Position numbers and translations under genes: made by a program. Positions 1 through 8,677 of a stretch of 64,000 nucleotides of DNA are shown here, in pieces; positions within the stretch are counted from its first letter, which is position 1, and every line of letters begins with the position of its first letter. The notes under the pieces were generated by a model. The model had not been told where the DNA came from. It saw nothing but the letters and a program-made list of their open reading frames with translations, and searched no databases. Location of the stretch: NCBI RefSeq assembly GCF_019218755.1, contig NZ_JAHUWZ010000002.1, positions 124,001 through 188,000 of the forward strand, in the 5' to 3' direction. The DNA is from Acidovorax sp. sif1233. Its GTDB lineage: Bacteria > Pseudomonadota > Gammaproteobacteria > Burkholderiales > Burkholderiaceae_C.

Positions 1-20
1 CAACAGGCTCGGAGATGACG

Positions 21-140
21 CACCCCCTGAGTCGCTTCGCGCCGTCCTCCTCTCTCACGCTTCGCGTGGGAGGGGGCCGCAGCCAGCGGCCTGGCAAATC
101 CAGTTCCGCGGCTACCTCGCCCGGGCAGCGCCAGTTTCAT
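21..140 (+). repeat. Family A intergenic repeat, copy A1
   Basis: The copy begins CACCCCCTGAGTCGCTTCGC and ends GCGCCAGTTTC. It contains a hairpin, CCTCCTCTCTCACGC-ttc-GCGTGGGAGGGGG. The same 5' and 3' blocks recur at nine other intergenic places in this window. The gene it follows lies left of the window. Confidence 0.8.
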
Positions 141-185
141 GGGCTGCGGGTGGTCGGCAATGCTACGGAAAACTGACATGGAGGC

Positions 186-248
186 TCATGCGCTCGGCGG
201 GACGTAGCCCGTTGCGGCATCCGCACCATCGCCGAAAAAGTGGTTTTG
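186..248 (-). pseudogene. Duplicated remnant of the yggX 3' end
   Basis: Read on the minus strand this stretch encodes NHFFGDGADAATGYVPPSA followed by a stop. The true C-terminus of YggX (just upstream on that strand) reads [20 protein letters not shown]. This is a diverged tandem copy of the last 60 bases of yggX with no start codon. Part of it forms one arm of the downstream terminator. Confidence 0.75.
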
Positions 249-263
249 GCGAAACCACTTTTT
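235..263. terminator. Bidirectional hairpin after yggX
   Basis: A perfect 12-bp stem, AAAAAGTGGTTT / AAACCACTTTTT, with loop TGGCG. It has A/T tracts on both sides, so it can act on either strand. It lies 24 bases past the yggX stop. Confidence 0.7.
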
Positions 264-286
264 GCAGCGCTGCATTTCGCTGCGCT

Positions 287-562
287 TCATTGCGCGCTGG
301 GCGGGACATATCCCGCCGCGGCGTCTGCGCCACCGCCAAAGAAATGGTTTTCCATCTGGCGGGCCAGGTACTGGCGGGCACGCGCGTCGGCCAGATTGAG
401 GCGGTTTTCATTGACCAGCATGGTCTGGTGCTTGAGCCAGCCTGCCCAGGCTTCCTTGCTCACGTTTTCCCAGATGCGTTTGCCCAGCTCGCCGGGGTAG
501 GGCGGAAAGTCGAGGCCCTCTGCTTCCTTGCCGAGCTTGATGCATTGAACGGTGCGTGCCAT
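287..562 (-). CDS. yggX: Fe(2+)-trafficking / oxidative damage protection protein YggX
   Basis: A 91-residue cytosolic protein of the YggX family, which limits oxidative damage and takes part in iron handling for Fe-S clusters (family knowledge). The start at 562 gives the family N-terminus [19 protein letters not shown] with the conserved Cys at position 7. The conserved PYPGELG and ENVSKEAW blocks follow. Length matches the family (about 90 residues). The C-terminal [13 protein letters not shown] tail is repeated downstream as a remnant. It is divergent from the sulfate-binding protein gene, with a 166-base shared upstream region. Confidence 0.93.
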   Translation of the reverse strand: MARTVQCIKLGKEAEGLDFPPYPGELGKRIWENVSKEAWAGWLKHQTMLVNENRLNLADARARQYLARQMENHFFGGGADAAAGYVPPSAQ

Positions 563-630
563 GGGGTTCCTTGTTGATGGGTGGAGTCTGCCGCAGCGCA
601 AAGGGCTGCTCAGATGATTTGGATATAAAG

Positions 631-651
631 AACTGAAATCTCAGTAGTTCC
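631..651. promoter_or_regulatory. LysR-type T-N11-A dyad upstream of the sulfate-binding gene
   Basis: GAACT (631-635) and AGTTC (647-651) are separated by exactly 11 bases, giving the T-N11-A form of LysR-type sites. A second dyad, ACTGA-N4-TCAGT, is nested inside (633-646). It lies 78-98 bases before the ATG at 729. CysB-family regulation of sulfate-starvation genes is known; binding here is inferred. Confidence 0.4.
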
Positions 652-728
652 AGTTTTGAAGAGGGTCTTCCAGAATGCGTTTCATCGGTGAGTTGCACCG
701 TTTTGCATTCGAAAAAAAGAGGCTCCCT

Positions 729-1754
729 ATGAACTTTCGCCGCGACTTTATCAAGTTTCCCTTCGCCGCCGCCCTGGCGGGGAGTTTGGCCCTGGCGGCA
801 TTGCCGTCGTTTGCACAGTCTGTGACGCTGCTCAATGTGTCGTACGACCCGACGCGCGAGCTGTACGTGGACTTCAACCAGGCGTTCGCCAGGCACTGGA
901 AAGCCAAGACCGGCCAGGACGTGACCGTCAAGCAAAGCCACGGCGGCTCGGGCAAGCAGGCGCGCTCCATCATCGACGGGCTGGACGCCGACGTGGCCAC
1001 CCTGGCGCTGGCCGGCGACACCGACGCGTTGCACACCAACGGCGGCTGGATCCCCAAGGACTGGCAAAAGCGCCTGCCCCACAACAGCTCGCCCTACACC
1101 TCCACCATCGTGCTGGTGGTGCGCCAGGGCAACCCCAAGGGCATCAAGGACTGGGATGACCTCGTCAAGCCCGGCATCAGCGTGATCACGCCCAACCCCA
1201 AGACCTCGGGCGGCGCCCGCTGGAACTATCTGGCCGCCTGGGAGTTCGCCAAGCGCAAGAACGGGGGCAGCGACGCCAAGGCCAAGGACTTCGTGGCCAA
1301 GCTGTACGGCAACGTGCCCGTGCTGGACACCGGCGCGCGCGGCTCCACCATCACCTTCGCCCAGCGCAACCAGGGCGACGTGCTGATCGCCTGGGAGAAC
1401 GAGGCCTACCTGCTGGAAAAGGAATTCGGCACCAAGTTCGACGTGATCGCGCCCTCGATCTCCATCCTGGCCGAGCCCGCCGTGACGGTGGTGGACAAGA
1501 ACGTGGACAAGAAGGGCACGCGCGCCGTGGCCGAGGCCTACCTGCAGTACCTCTACACCGAAGAAGGCCAGGACATCGCCGGCAAGCACTTCTACCGCCC
1601 CGCCGTGTCCGACAAGGCCAAGGCCAAGTACGCCAAGCAGTTCCCCAAGCTGAACCTGTTCACCATCAACGACGCGTTCGGTGGCTGGGACAAGGCGGCC
1701 AAGGACCACTTTGCCGACAACGCCAGCTTCGACCAGATCTACACCAAAAAATAG
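729..1754 (+). CDS. sbp: Sulfate/thiosulfate ABC transporter periplasmic binding protein
   Basis: A 341-residue periplasmic solute-binding protein for sulfate. The ATG at 729 is chosen because it begins a clear signal peptide (MNFRRDF, hydrophobic core, cleavage near SFAQ at about residue 30) and has AGAGG upstream; the earlier in-frame ATG at 675 would add a charged extension. Mature protein starts [16 protein letters not shown], the family signature. The second signature [10 protein letters not shown] is at about residues 156-165. No sulfate permease or ATPase genes are adjacent. It leads a sulfonate gene cluster, which fits sulfate-starvation control. A family A repeat follows the stop directly. 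Confidence 0.93.
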   Translation: MNFRRDFIKFPFAAALAGSLALAALPSFAQSVTLLNVSYDPTRELYVDFNQAFARHWKAKTGQDVTVKQSHGGSGKQARSIIDGLDADVATLALAGDTDALHTNGGWIPKDWQKRLPHNSSPYTSTIVLVVRQGNPKGIKDWDDLVKPGISVITPNPKTSGGARWNYLAAWEFAKRKNGGSDAKAKDFVAKLYGNVPVLDTGARGSTITFAQRNQGDVLIAWENEAYLLEKEFGTKFDVIAPSISILAEPAVTVVDKNVDKKGTRAVAEAYLQYLYTEEGQDIAGKHFYRPAVSDKAKAKYAKQFPKLNLFTINDAFGGWDKAAKDHFADNASFDQIYTKK

Positions 1755-1756
1755 GC

Positions 1757-1847
1757 TCACCCCGAAGCGGCCTTCGGCCGCCTCCCCTCAAGGGGCGCCA
1801 CCCGTGGCCCGGCGAAGCCGGATCCACGGTGGCGCTGGCCAAGTCAC
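1757..1847 (+). repeat. Family A intergenic repeat, copy A2 (divergent)
   Basis: It starts two bases after the sbp stop with TCACCCCGAAGCGGCCTTCGG, contains a CCCCTCAAGGGG hairpin and ends GGCGCTGGCCAAGTC. The body differs from the other copies, but position, orientation and end blocks match. Confidence 0.55.
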
Positions 1848-1867
1848 GCCCTCTGGAAACACATTTC

Positions 1868-2458
1868 ATGTCCGCTCTTCTCATCGCCGGCAGCCCCTCC
1901 GAGCGTTCCCGCTCCGCCGCCCTGCTGGACGCTGTCGCCCAGCGCCTGTCGGTGCGCGGCGCGCTGGTGGACCGCATCCATATCCGCGACCTGTCGCCCC
2001 AGGCCTTGCTGCTGGCCGACTTCGGCCATCCCACCGTGGTGGGCGCTGTCGACCAGGTGGCCCGGGCCAGCGTGCTGGTGGTGGCCACGCCGGTTTACAA
2101 GGCGGCCTACAGCGGCGTGCTCAAGGTGTTCCTGGACCTGCTGCCGCAGACGGCGCTCAAGGGCAAGATCGTGCTGCCCCTGGCCACCGGCGGCAGCCCG
2201 CACCACATGCTGGCGCTGGACTACGCGCTGCGCCCCGTGCTGCAGTCGCTGGGTGCCAAGAGCATCCTGCCGGGCATCTATGCCACCGATGCGCAGGTCA
2301 CGCTGACGCCCGAGGGCGCCTACCACCTGAACGACGACATCGCCACGCGGCTGGACGATGCGGTCAACGTGCTCGTGACCGAGACGCTGCGCCCGTTCCC
2401 TGCCCAGGCCACGCGGTTCGCGCCGGTGCATTTCTCGCAGGTGCGATGTAGCGTCTGA
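1868..2458 (+). CDS. ssuE: NADPH-dependent FMN reductase SsuE
   Basis: A 196-residue flavodoxin-like reductase that supplies FMNH2 to the SsuD monooxygenase. It opens MSALLIAGSPSERSRS, the flavin-phosphate loop of the family, and has the ATPVYKAAYSGVLKVFLD block at about residues 78-95. E. coli SsuE has 191 residues, so length agrees. The start at 1868 is preferred over 1829, which lies inside the repeat and adds an unrelated leader. It is the first dedicated gene of the sulfonate operon. Confidence 0.92.
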   Translation: MSALLIAGSPSERSRSAALLDAVAQRLSVRGALVDRIHIRDLSPQALLLADFGHPTVVGAVDQVARASVLVVATPVYKAAYSGVLKVFLDLLPQTALKGKIVLPLATGGSPHHMLALDYALRPVLQSLGAKSILPGIYATDAQVTLTPEGAYHLNDDIATRLDDAVNVLVTETLRPFPAQATRFAPVHFSQVRCSV

Positions 2459-2626
2459 CGGGCCCCGCCCGCCCGCACATCCGCAGCGGTGGGGTGCCGC
2501 GGCCCGGCCGGGCTCCCCCATTTCTCGTTTCCCTCTTTCGATGGCCCCGCTGCCCGCAGCGGTGGGCAGGGCGGAGCACTGCCCGGTTCAGACGCCCCCT
2601 TTTTCATGATTCAAAGGACATTCACC

Positions 2627-3670
2627 ATGAGCACACTGACACGCGACGGCGCAGCCAGCTCAGACCGCGCCCACGATGCCCCGCCCTCCGGCGGGCTGGC
2701 CGCCCTGCGCAACATGTTCATCGGCTTCGTGGTCTTCACCGCGTTCGTGCTGATCGCCGCCTTCCTGCTGGCGCAGCCGGTGCATGCCCAGACCAGGGGC
2801 GAGCTGCGGATTGGCTACCAGAAGTCGGCCAGCCTGTTCGTGCTGCAAAAAGCGGCGGGCACGCTGGAGAAGAAGCTCGCTCCCCTGGGCTTCGGCGTGA
2901 AGTGGGTCGAGTTTCCGGCTGGCCCCCAGCTGCTGGAAGGCCTGAACGTGGGCGCCGTGGACGTGGGCTATGTGGGCGAGGCGCCGCCCATCTTCGGCCA
3001 GGCCGCTGGCGCCAAGTTCGTCTACTTCGGGCATGACCCCGCCGCGCCGCGCGCCGAGGCCATCCTGGTGGCCAAGGACTCGTCCATCAAGTCGGTGGCC
3101 GACCTCAAGGGCAAGAAGGTCGCGCTCAACAAGGGCAGCAACGTGCACTACCTGCTGGTCAGGCAGCTCGAGAAGAACGGCCTCAAGCTCTCCGACATCC
3201 AGCCCGTGTACCTGGCCCCGGCCGACGGCCGCGCCGCGTTCGAGAGCAAGAACGTGGATGCCTGGGTGATCTGGGACCCGTTCCAGGCCGCCGCCGAGAA
3301 AGCCACTGGCGCCCGCGTGCTGGCCGACGGCACGGGCGGCGTGGTCAACAACTACCAGTACTACCTGGGCGCCCGCGACTTCGTCACCAGGAACCCCAAG
3401 GTGATCGCGGCACTGTTCGAGGACTCGGTGGCCCAAGGCATCTGGCTCAAGAAGAACCTGCGCCAGGCCGCAGAGCTGATCGCGCCGCTGCAAGGCCTGC
3501 CGGTGGACGTGGTCGAGCTGGCGCTGCAGCGCTACGAATTCAACGTCAAGCCCATCACGCCCGATGTGGCGGCCGACCAGCAAAAGATCGCCGACACGTT
3601 CTTCGAGCTGAAGCTGATCCCCAAGGCCATCAAGGTGAGCGACGCCGTCGTGCTCGGCGCGCAGCCCTGA
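2627..3670 (+). CDS. ssuA: Aliphatic sulfonate ABC transporter binding protein, SsuA paralogue 1
   Basis: A 347-residue periplasmic binding protein of the SsuA/NMT1-like family. Start 2627 follows AAAGGACATTCACC. Unusually, about 30 hydrophilic residues precede the signal/anchor segment (MFIGFVVFTAFVLIAAFLLA), with cleavage likely after VHAQ. Mature motifs: RIGYQKSASLFVLQ, GAVDVGYVGEAPPIFGQAAG, DLKGKKVALNKGSNVHYLL, and DAWVIWDPFQAA. It is the first of three related binding proteins in one operon. Substrate identity (which sulfonates) cannot be read from the sequence. Confidence 0.88.
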   Translation: MSTLTRDGAASSDRAHDAPPSGGLAALRNMFIGFVVFTAFVLIAAFLLAQPVHAQTRGELRIGYQKSASLFVLQKAAGTLEKKLAPLGFGVKWVEFPAGPQLLEGLNVGAVDVGYVGEAPPIFGQAAGAKFVYFGHDPAAPRAEAILVAKDSSIKSVADLKGKKVALNKGSNVHYLLVRQLEKNGLKLSDIQPVYLAPADGRAAFESKNVDAWVIWDPFQAAAEKATGARVLADGTGGVVNNYQYYLGARDFVTRNPKVIAALFEDSVAQGIWLKKNLRQAAELIAPLQGLPVDVVELALQRYEFNVKPITPDVAADQQKIADTFFELKLIPKAIKVSDAVVLGAQP

Positions 3671-3713
3671 TGCCCCGGCCCCTTGCACACGCATCCATCT
3701 TCAGAAGAACACC

Positions 3714-4670
3714 ATGACGACTTCGATCTCCCTGTCCCGCCGCCGCCTCGTCCAGGGTGCGGCCAGCGCAGTCGCGCTGCCGGCCTTCGGTGCGTTGGCG
3801 CAAACCCCCGCCCGTGAGTTCCGCATCGGCCATCAGAAGGGCTTCCTGAGCCTTCTCAAGGGCCGCGGCACGCTCGAAAAGCGTCTGACCCCGCTGGGTG
3901 TCTCCATCAAATGGACCGAGTTCACGGCCGGCCCCGTGCAGCTGGAGGCACTGAACGTCGGCTCCATCGACTTCGGCGACGTGGGCGAAGCCCCCCCGAT
4001 CTTCGCGCAGGCCGCGGGCGCCCCGCTGGCCTATGTGGCCGCCACCGTGCCCCGCCCCAAGGCCGAGAGCGTGCTGCTGCCCAAGGGCTCGCCCATCAAG
4101 ACCGTGGCCGATCTCAAGGGCAAGAAAGTTGCACTCAACAAGGGCAGCAACGTGCATTACTTCCTGGTCAAGCTGCTGGAAAAGCACGGCCTGAAGTACA
4201 GCGATGTGAACGTGGCCTTTCTGCCGCCCGCCGATGCGCGTGCCGCTTTTGAAAAAGGCTCTGTGGACGCCTGGGTGATCTGGGACCCGTTTGCCGCTGC
4301 CGCCGAAAAGACGCTGGACGCCCGCCTGCTGGCCGACGCCACCGGCGTGGTGGGCAACCGCGCCTACTACTTCTCGTCGCTGCAGTACGCCGACAAGAAC
4401 ACCGACGTGCTGCGCATCGCCATCGAAGAGATCAACAAGATCGACATCTGGGCCAAGGTCAACCGCGACCTGCTGGCGGCCGAACTGGCCCCGCTGTTCG
4501 GCATCCCCAAGCCCGTGCTCGATTTGTCCACGTCGCGTGCCGAGTACGGCACGGGCCCGGTCACGCCCGAGATCCTGGCCGAACAGCAAAGGATCGCCGA
4601 CACCTTCTTCGACTTGAAGCTGATCCCCCAGCGCATCCAGGTGCGCGACGTGGCGCGCTCGCCGTGGTAG
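3714..4670 (+). CDS. ssuA: Aliphatic sulfonate ABC transporter binding protein, SsuA paralogue 2
   Basis: A 318-residue paralogue of the preceding gene. The N-terminus MTTSISLSRRRLVQGAASAV resembles a twin-arginine signal, with cleavage near GALAQ. The mature part shares the same blocks (FRIGHQKGFLSLLKGRGTLE, GEAPPIFAQAAGAP, KGKKVALNKGSNVHYFLVK, DAWVIWDPFAAAAEK). Long identical stretches with paralogue 1 point to tandem duplication with later divergence of the ligand-binding parts. A family A repeat (4681-4791) begins 10 bases after the stop. Confidence 0.88.
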   Translation: MTTSISLSRRRLVQGAASAVALPAFGALAQTPAREFRIGHQKGFLSLLKGRGTLEKRLTPLGVSIKWTEFTAGPVQLEALNVGSIDFGDVGEAPPIFAQAAGAPLAYVAATVPRPKAESVLLPKGSPIKTVADLKGKKVALNKGSNVHYFLVKLLEKHGLKYSDVNVAFLPPADARAAFEKGSVDAWVIWDPFAAAAEKTLDARLLADATGVVGNRAYYFSSLQYADKNTDVLRIAIEEINKIDIWAKVNRDLLAAELAPLFGIPKPVLDLSTSRAEYGTGPVTPEILAEQQRIADTFFDLKLIPQRIQVRDVARSPW

Positions 4671-4680
4671 AGGCCGGGGT

Positions 4681-4791
4681 GCACCCCCTGAGCCGCTTCG
4701 CGTCTTCCCCCTCTCCTGCGGGAGGGGGACGCACCCGGTGGCCTGGCAGAGCCAGTTCCACGGGTGCACTGGCCTGGGCCGCGCCAGTTTT
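4681..4791 (+). repeat. Family A intergenic repeat, copy A3
   Basis: It starts GCACCCCCTGAGCCGCTTCGC, has hairpin CCCCCTCTCCTGCGGGAGGGGG, and ends GCGCCAGTTTTG. It follows the ssuA2 stop and shares its orientation. Confidence 0.85.
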
Positions 4792-4842
4792 GAACGCCAT
4801 GCGTCACACAGTCCGCCGCAATTGAAACCAAGGAGCCCTGAC

Positions 4843-5064
4843 ATGCCCACCGCTTCCGCAAACCCTGTCCACGACGCAGCACGCCGCGTGCTGCGCACCA
4901 CGGCCAACGTCTGGCGCCTGAAGGCCCCGGCGCGCAGGCCGGTCCGCACCCGCAACCGTGTGCATGCCGGTGTGCGTGCCGATGTGGCGGCGGGGGGCAT
5001 GCGGGCCTGTCCATTGCGTTTCGGCTTTTCGCTGGCGGGCTACGGCCTGGCCTTCTCCTATTGA
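4843..5064 (+). CDS. Small arginine-rich ORF upstream of ssuD, unknown function
   Basis: A 73-codon ORF ([17 protein letters not shown]...) with a good ribosome-binding site (AAGGAGCCCTGAC). Its stop overlaps an in-frame ssuD ATG as TGATG (5062-5066), which suggests translational coupling. About one residue in six is arginine; there is no signal peptide, cysteine cluster or family I recognise. It may be a coding leader that sets ssuD translation rather than a functional protein. Real translation is plausible but unproven. Confidence 0.45.
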   Translation: MPTASANPVHDAARRVLRTTANVWRLKAPARRPVRTRNRVHAGVRADVAAGGMRACPLRFGFSLAGYGLAFSY

Positions 5065-5090
5065 TGACCCCCACACGGCAAAGCGACACC

Positions 5091-6254
5091 ATGAAAATCT
5101 ACTGGTTCATCCCCACCCACGGCGACAGCCGTTACCTTGGCACAGCCAGGGGCGCGCGCCAGCTCAGCCTCGAGTACCTGCAGCAGGTGGCAGTGGCCGC
5201 CGACAGCCTGGGCTACGAAGGCGTGCTCATTCCCACCGGCCGTTCGTGCGAAGACCCGTGGGTGATCGCATCGAGCCTGCTGGCGGTCACGAAGAAGCTC
5301 AAGTTCCTGGTAGCGGTGCGCCCCGGCCTGCACCAGCCTGCGCTGGCCGCGCGCATGGCCGCCACCTTCGACCGCCTGTCGGGCGGGCGTCTGCTCATCA
5401 ACCTGGTGACGGGTGGCGACCGGGCTGAGCTGGAAGGCGATGGCGTGTTCCTGGACCACGCCACGCGCTACGAGCAGTCGGCCGAGTTCATCCGCATCTG
5501 GCGCGAGATCCTCACGCGCAGCCACCGGGGCGAGACCTTCGACTACGAGGGCAAGCACCTGTCCGTCAAGGGCGCCAAGCTGCTGTTCCCGCCACTGCAG
5601 GAGCCGCACCCGCCGGTGTACTTCGGCGGCTCGTCCGACGCAGCGCACGACCTGGCGGCCGAACAGGTCGAGACCTACCTCACCTGGGGCGAGCCCCCGG
5701 CCGAAGTCGCCAGGAAGGTGGCCGATGTGCGCGCCCGTGCCGCCAAACACGGCCGCACCGTGAAATTCGGCATTCGCCTGCACGTCATCGTGCGCGAGAC
5801 CGATGCGCAGGCCTGGGCCGCAGCCGAAGAGCTCATCAGCCATGTGGACGACGAAACCGTGGCGCGCGCGCAGTCGGTCTTTGCACGCATGGACTCCGAA
5901 GGCCAGCGCCGCATGGCCGCGCTGCATGCCGGGGGTGTGAAGCGCAGCCGCGCGGACCTCGAGATCAGCCCCAACCTGTGGGCCGGCGTGGGCCTGGTGC
6001 GCGGCGGCGCGGGCACGGCCCTGGTGGGCGACCCCGAGACGGTGGCCGCCCGCATCACCGAATACGCGAACCTGGGGCTCGACCACTTCGTGCTGTCGGG
6101 CTATCCGCACCTGGAAGAAGCCTACCGCTTTGCGGAGCTGGTGTTCCCGCTGCTGCCGCTGGGCGTGCGCGAGAAGCTCACCGGCGGCAATCCGCTGGGC
6201 CCGTTCGGCGAAACCGTGGCCAACGACTTCGTGCCACGCGCTTCGCAAAGCTGA
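5091..6254 (+). CDS. ssuD: FMNH2-dependent alkanesulfonate monooxygenase SsuD
   Basis: A 387-residue cytosolic TIM-barrel monooxygenase that cleaves the C-S bond of alkanesulfonates to aldehyde and sulfite using FMNH2 and O2. From 5091 it reads [21 protein letters not shown], aligning with the E. coli start. [12 protein letters not shown] carries Cys53, equivalent to E. coli Cys54. Other family blocks: [26 protein letters not shown]-like [67 protein letters not shown]. The ATG at 5064 overlaps the upstream small ORF and would add nine residues (MTPTRQSDT); no strong Shine-Dalgarno precedes 5091, so 5064 is a real alternative. Confidence 0.95.
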   Translation: MKIYWFIPTHGDSRYLGTARGARQLSLEYLQQVAVAADSLGYEGVLIPTGRSCEDPWVIASSLLAVTKKLKFLVAVRPGLHQPALAARMAATFDRLSGGRLLINLVTGGDRAELEGDGVFLDHATRYEQSAEFIRIWREILTRSHRGETFDYEGKHLSVKGAKLLFPPLQEPHPPVYFGGSSDAAHDLAAEQVETYLTWGEPPAEVARKVADVRARAAKHGRTVKFGIRLHVIVRETDAQAWAAAEELISHVDDETVARAQSVFARMDSEGQRRMAALHAGGVKRSRADLEISPNLWAGVGLVRGGAGTALVGDPETVAARITEYANLGLDHFVLSGYPHLEEAYRFAELVFPLLPLGVREKLTGGNPLGPFGETVANDFVPRASQS

Positions 6255-6277
6255 CCGCACCGACGAGGAGCCACGCC

Positions 6278-6652
6278 ATGAGCATCCAGTCCATCAACCA
6301 CGTGCAGCTGGCCTTTCCGGCCGGTGCCGAGGCGCCCATCCGGCGCTTCTATGCCAGCCTGCTGGGGCTGCCCGAAGTGCGCCTGCAGGCGGGCAACACG
6401 CTGCGCTTTGCGGCGGGCACCCAGCGCATCGACCTGGTGCCCACCGAGCACTGGCAGCCCGCGCCCGCAGTGTCGCACCTGGCATTCGAGGTGCAGGACC
6501 TGCCGGCCCTGCGCCACCGCCTGCTGCAGGCCGAACTGGCGCTGGTGGAAAACCGCGCACTGCCCGGCTACCTGCGCTTTTACGTCAAGGACCCGGCGGG
6601 CAACCAGCTGGAGTTCTTGGAGCCTGACCACGAACCGGAAATCAACCCATGA
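6278..6652 (+). CDS. VOC-superfamily (glyoxalase-like) protein within the ssu operon
   Basis: A 124-residue single-module vicinal-oxygen-chelate protein. It starts MSIQSINHVQLAFPAGAEAP after GAGGAGCCACGCC. The HVQL block near residue 8, HLAFEV near residue 68 and QLEFLEP near the C-terminus supply the usual His/Glu metal ligands. VOC members are dioxygenases, lyases or isomerases; which one applies here cannot be told. The gene lies between ssuD and ssuC and overlaps ssuC by ATGA, so it is translated with the sulfonate system. A role in handling the SsuD product is inference only. Confidence 0.85.
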   Translation: MSIQSINHVQLAFPAGAEAPIRRFYASLLGLPEVRLQAGNTLRFAAGTQRIDLVPTEHWQPAPAVSHLAFEVQDLPALRHRLLQAELALVENRALPGYLRFYVKDPAGNQLEFLEPDHEPEINP

Positions 6653-7515
6653 CACAGACTGTCCGAGAGCTGCAGGTATCGCCCGTGGCCGACTCCGTCG
6701 ATCTGCCGATCGAGAGTCCCTTGCTGCCCGCGCCGCTGGCCCGCTTCCTTGCCAGCGTTGCGCAGCGCCTGCTGCCCTGGGCCGTGCCCGTGGGGCTGAT
6801 CGTGCTGTGGCAGATCGCGTCGTCGCAGGGATGGCTCTCCACCCGGGTGCTGCCCGCGCCCCTGGAGGTGATCAAGGCCGCCTGGACGTTGACCGTGTCG
6901 GGCGAGCTGTGGACCCACGTCAAGGTGAGCGCGGGCCGCGCGCTCGCGGGCCTGGCGATCGGCGGTGGCCTGGGCCTGCTGCTGGGCCTGCTCACGGGCT
7001 CGGTGCGCGTGTTCGAGACCTTGCTCGACTCCACCATCCAGATGGTGCGCAACATCCCCGCGCTGGCGCTGATTCCGCTGGTCATCCTGTGGTTCGGCAT
7101 CGATGAGTCGGCCAAGCTGTTCCTCATCAGCGTGTCGGTGTTCTTCCCGATCTACCTCAACACCTTCCACGGCATCCGCAACGTGGACCCAGGCCTGATC
7201 GAGATGGGGCGCACCTATGGCCTCGGCCGCTGGCAGCTGTACAAGCAGATCATCCTGCCCGGCGCGCTCTCCAGCATCCTCGTGGGCCTGCGTTTCTCGC
7301 TGGGCCTGATGTGGGTGATCCTGATCGTGGCCGAGACCATCTCCGCGCAGGCGGGTATCGGCTACCTCACGATGAACGCGCGGGAGTTCCTGCAGACCGA
7401 CATCGTGCTGGTCGGCATCCTGCTGTACGCGCTGCTGGGCAAGCTGGCCGATCTGTTCGCCAAGGGCCTGGAGCGCTACTGGCTGCGTTGGCATCCTGGT
7501 TATGCAACCCCCTGA
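6649..7515 (+). CDS. ssuC: Aliphatic sulfonate ABC transporter permease SsuC
   Basis: A 288-residue inner-membrane permease with about six membrane segments; the first spans about residues 41-60. The EAA coupling loop is visible as MGRTYGLGRWQLYKQIILPG at about residues 186-205. Other typical blocks are LLDSTIQMVRNIPALALIPL and WFGIDESAKLFLI. It overlaps the VOC gene by four bases. Its stop TGA (7513-7515) lies inside the CCCCCTGAG start of a family A repeat, so the repeat defines the C-terminus (YATP). Confidence 0.93.
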   Translation: MTQTVRELQVSPVADSVDLPIESPLLPAPLARFLASVAQRLLPWAVPVGLIVLWQIASSQGWLSTRVLPAPLEVIKAAWTLTVSGELWTHVKVSAGRALAGLAIGGGLGLLLGLLTGSVRVFETLLDSTIQMVRNIPALALIPLVILWFGIDESAKLFLISVSVFFPIYLNTFHGIRNVDPGLIEMGRTYGLGRWQLYKQIILPGALSSILVGLRFSLGLMWVILIVAETISAQAGIGYLTMNAREFLQTDIVLVGILLYALLGKLADLFAKGLERYWLRWHPGYATP

Positions 7516-7634
7516 GCAGCTGCGCGGCTTCCTCCTTCTCTCTACGTGCTGCGCGCTAGGGGAAGGGGGACGACACCGGCGCGGCGGCGGGGCGGCCCTT
7601 GCGCGGCGTCTCTCGCACCGGGCGCGCCAGTTGC
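7508..7634 (+). repeat. Family A intergenic repeat, copy A4, containing the ssuC stop
   Basis: CCCCCTGAGCAGCTGCGCGG starts here and its TGA is the ssuC stop codon. The body has GGGCGGCCCTTGCGCGGCG and ends GGCGCGCCAGTTGC. Confidence 0.8.
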
Positions 7635-7701
7635 AGGGGATGCGGCGATGCATCGGCCCCTGAGTTGCCAAGTTCCTCCTCATTTCAAGTTATCGACCAC
7701 C

Positions 7702-8673
7702 ATGACCACCCCTTTCCACATTCATCGGCGCACCATGCTGGGTGCCATCGCCGCGCTGTCGAGCGGCCTGGCCGCCGCGCAGGGCAAGCCTGAGACCCTG
7801 CAAACATTGCGCATAGGACTTCAAAAATCCTCCACCCTCACCACCATCCTGCGCACGCGCGGCACGCTGGAGCAGCTGCTCGCGCCGCTCAACGTCAAGG
7901 TGACGTGGCACGAGTTCACCAGTGGCCTGCCGCTGCTCGAAGCGCTGAACCTGGGCAACATCGACGTGAGCGCCGACGTGGCCGACACCGTGCCGGTGTT
8001 TGCCCAGGCAGCGGGCGCCAACCTCACTTTCGTGGCGCAGGAGTCGCCTTCGCCATCCGCCCAGGCCATCGTGGTGCGCGCCGATTCGCCCATCAAGACG
8101 GTTGCCGACCTCAAGGGCAAGAAGATCGGTTTTGCCAAGGCCGCTGGCGTGCACTTCTTGTTGATCGCCGCGCTGGAAAAGTCGGGCCTCGCGTTCAAGG
8201 ACATCGAGCCTGCGTACCTGACCCCCGCGGATGGCCGCGCAGCCTTCGAGCGCGGCGCCATCGACGCCTGGGTGGTGTGGGACCCGTTCCTCGCTGCCGT
8301 GCAAAAGCAGTCCACTGTGCGGGTGCTGGCCGACGGGCGCGACCTGGCCTCCTACCAGCGCTACTACCTGGCCGGCACCCCGTTTGCCCAGGCGCGGCCC
8401 GACGTGCTGCGCGTGTTCTTCAACGAGCTGCAGAAGGCTGGCGTCTGGGTCAAGCAAAGCCCCAAGGACGCGGCCGCGCTGCTGGCGCCCGTGTGGGGGC
8501 TGGATGCGGGCGTGATCGAGCTGGCCAACAGCCGCCGCAGCTACGAGGTGCGTGCCGTGGTGCCCGCGGCGCTGACTGAACAACAACGCATCGCCGATGC
8601 CTTCTTTGCCGAAAAGCTGCTGCCCAGGCGCGTGAATGCGCTCGACGTGCCGCTGTTCAAGACCGGAGCCTGA
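7702..8673 (+). CDS. ssuA: Aliphatic sulfonate ABC transporter binding protein, SsuA paralogue 3
   Basis: A 323-residue periplasmic protein and the third SsuA-type binding protein in this operon. The signal peptide carries an Arg pair ([15 protein letters not shown]) and ends near LAAAQG. Mature blocks: [73 protein letters not shown]. It differs from paralogues 1 and 2 in the ligand region ([13 protein letters not shown] replaces GEAPPIFAQ), so a different sulfonate or sulfate ester is likely. The start at 7702 is the only ATG that gives a signal peptide. Confidence 0.88.
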   Translation: MTTPFHIHRRTMLGAIAALSSGLAAAQGKPETLQTLRIGLQKSSTLTTILRTRGTLEQLLAPLNVKVTWHEFTSGLPLLEALNLGNIDVSADVADTVPVFAQAAGANLTFVAQESPSPSAQAIVVRADSPIKTVADLKGKKIGFAKAAGVHFLLIAALEKSGLAFKDIEPAYLTPADGRAAFERGAIDAWVVWDPFLAAVQKQSTVRVLADGRDLASYQRYYLAGTPFAQARPDVLRVFFNELQKAGVWVKQSPKDAAALLAPVWGLDAGVIELANSRRSYEVRAVVPAALTEQQRIADAFFAEKLLPRRVNALDVPLFKTGA

Positions 8674-8677
8674 CACC

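Noticed and set aside
2459..2626. GC-rich block between ssuE and ssuA1 as another family A repeat
   Set aside because: It has short GC inverted repeats but lacks both the CCCCCTGAG start and the GCGCCAGTTT end.
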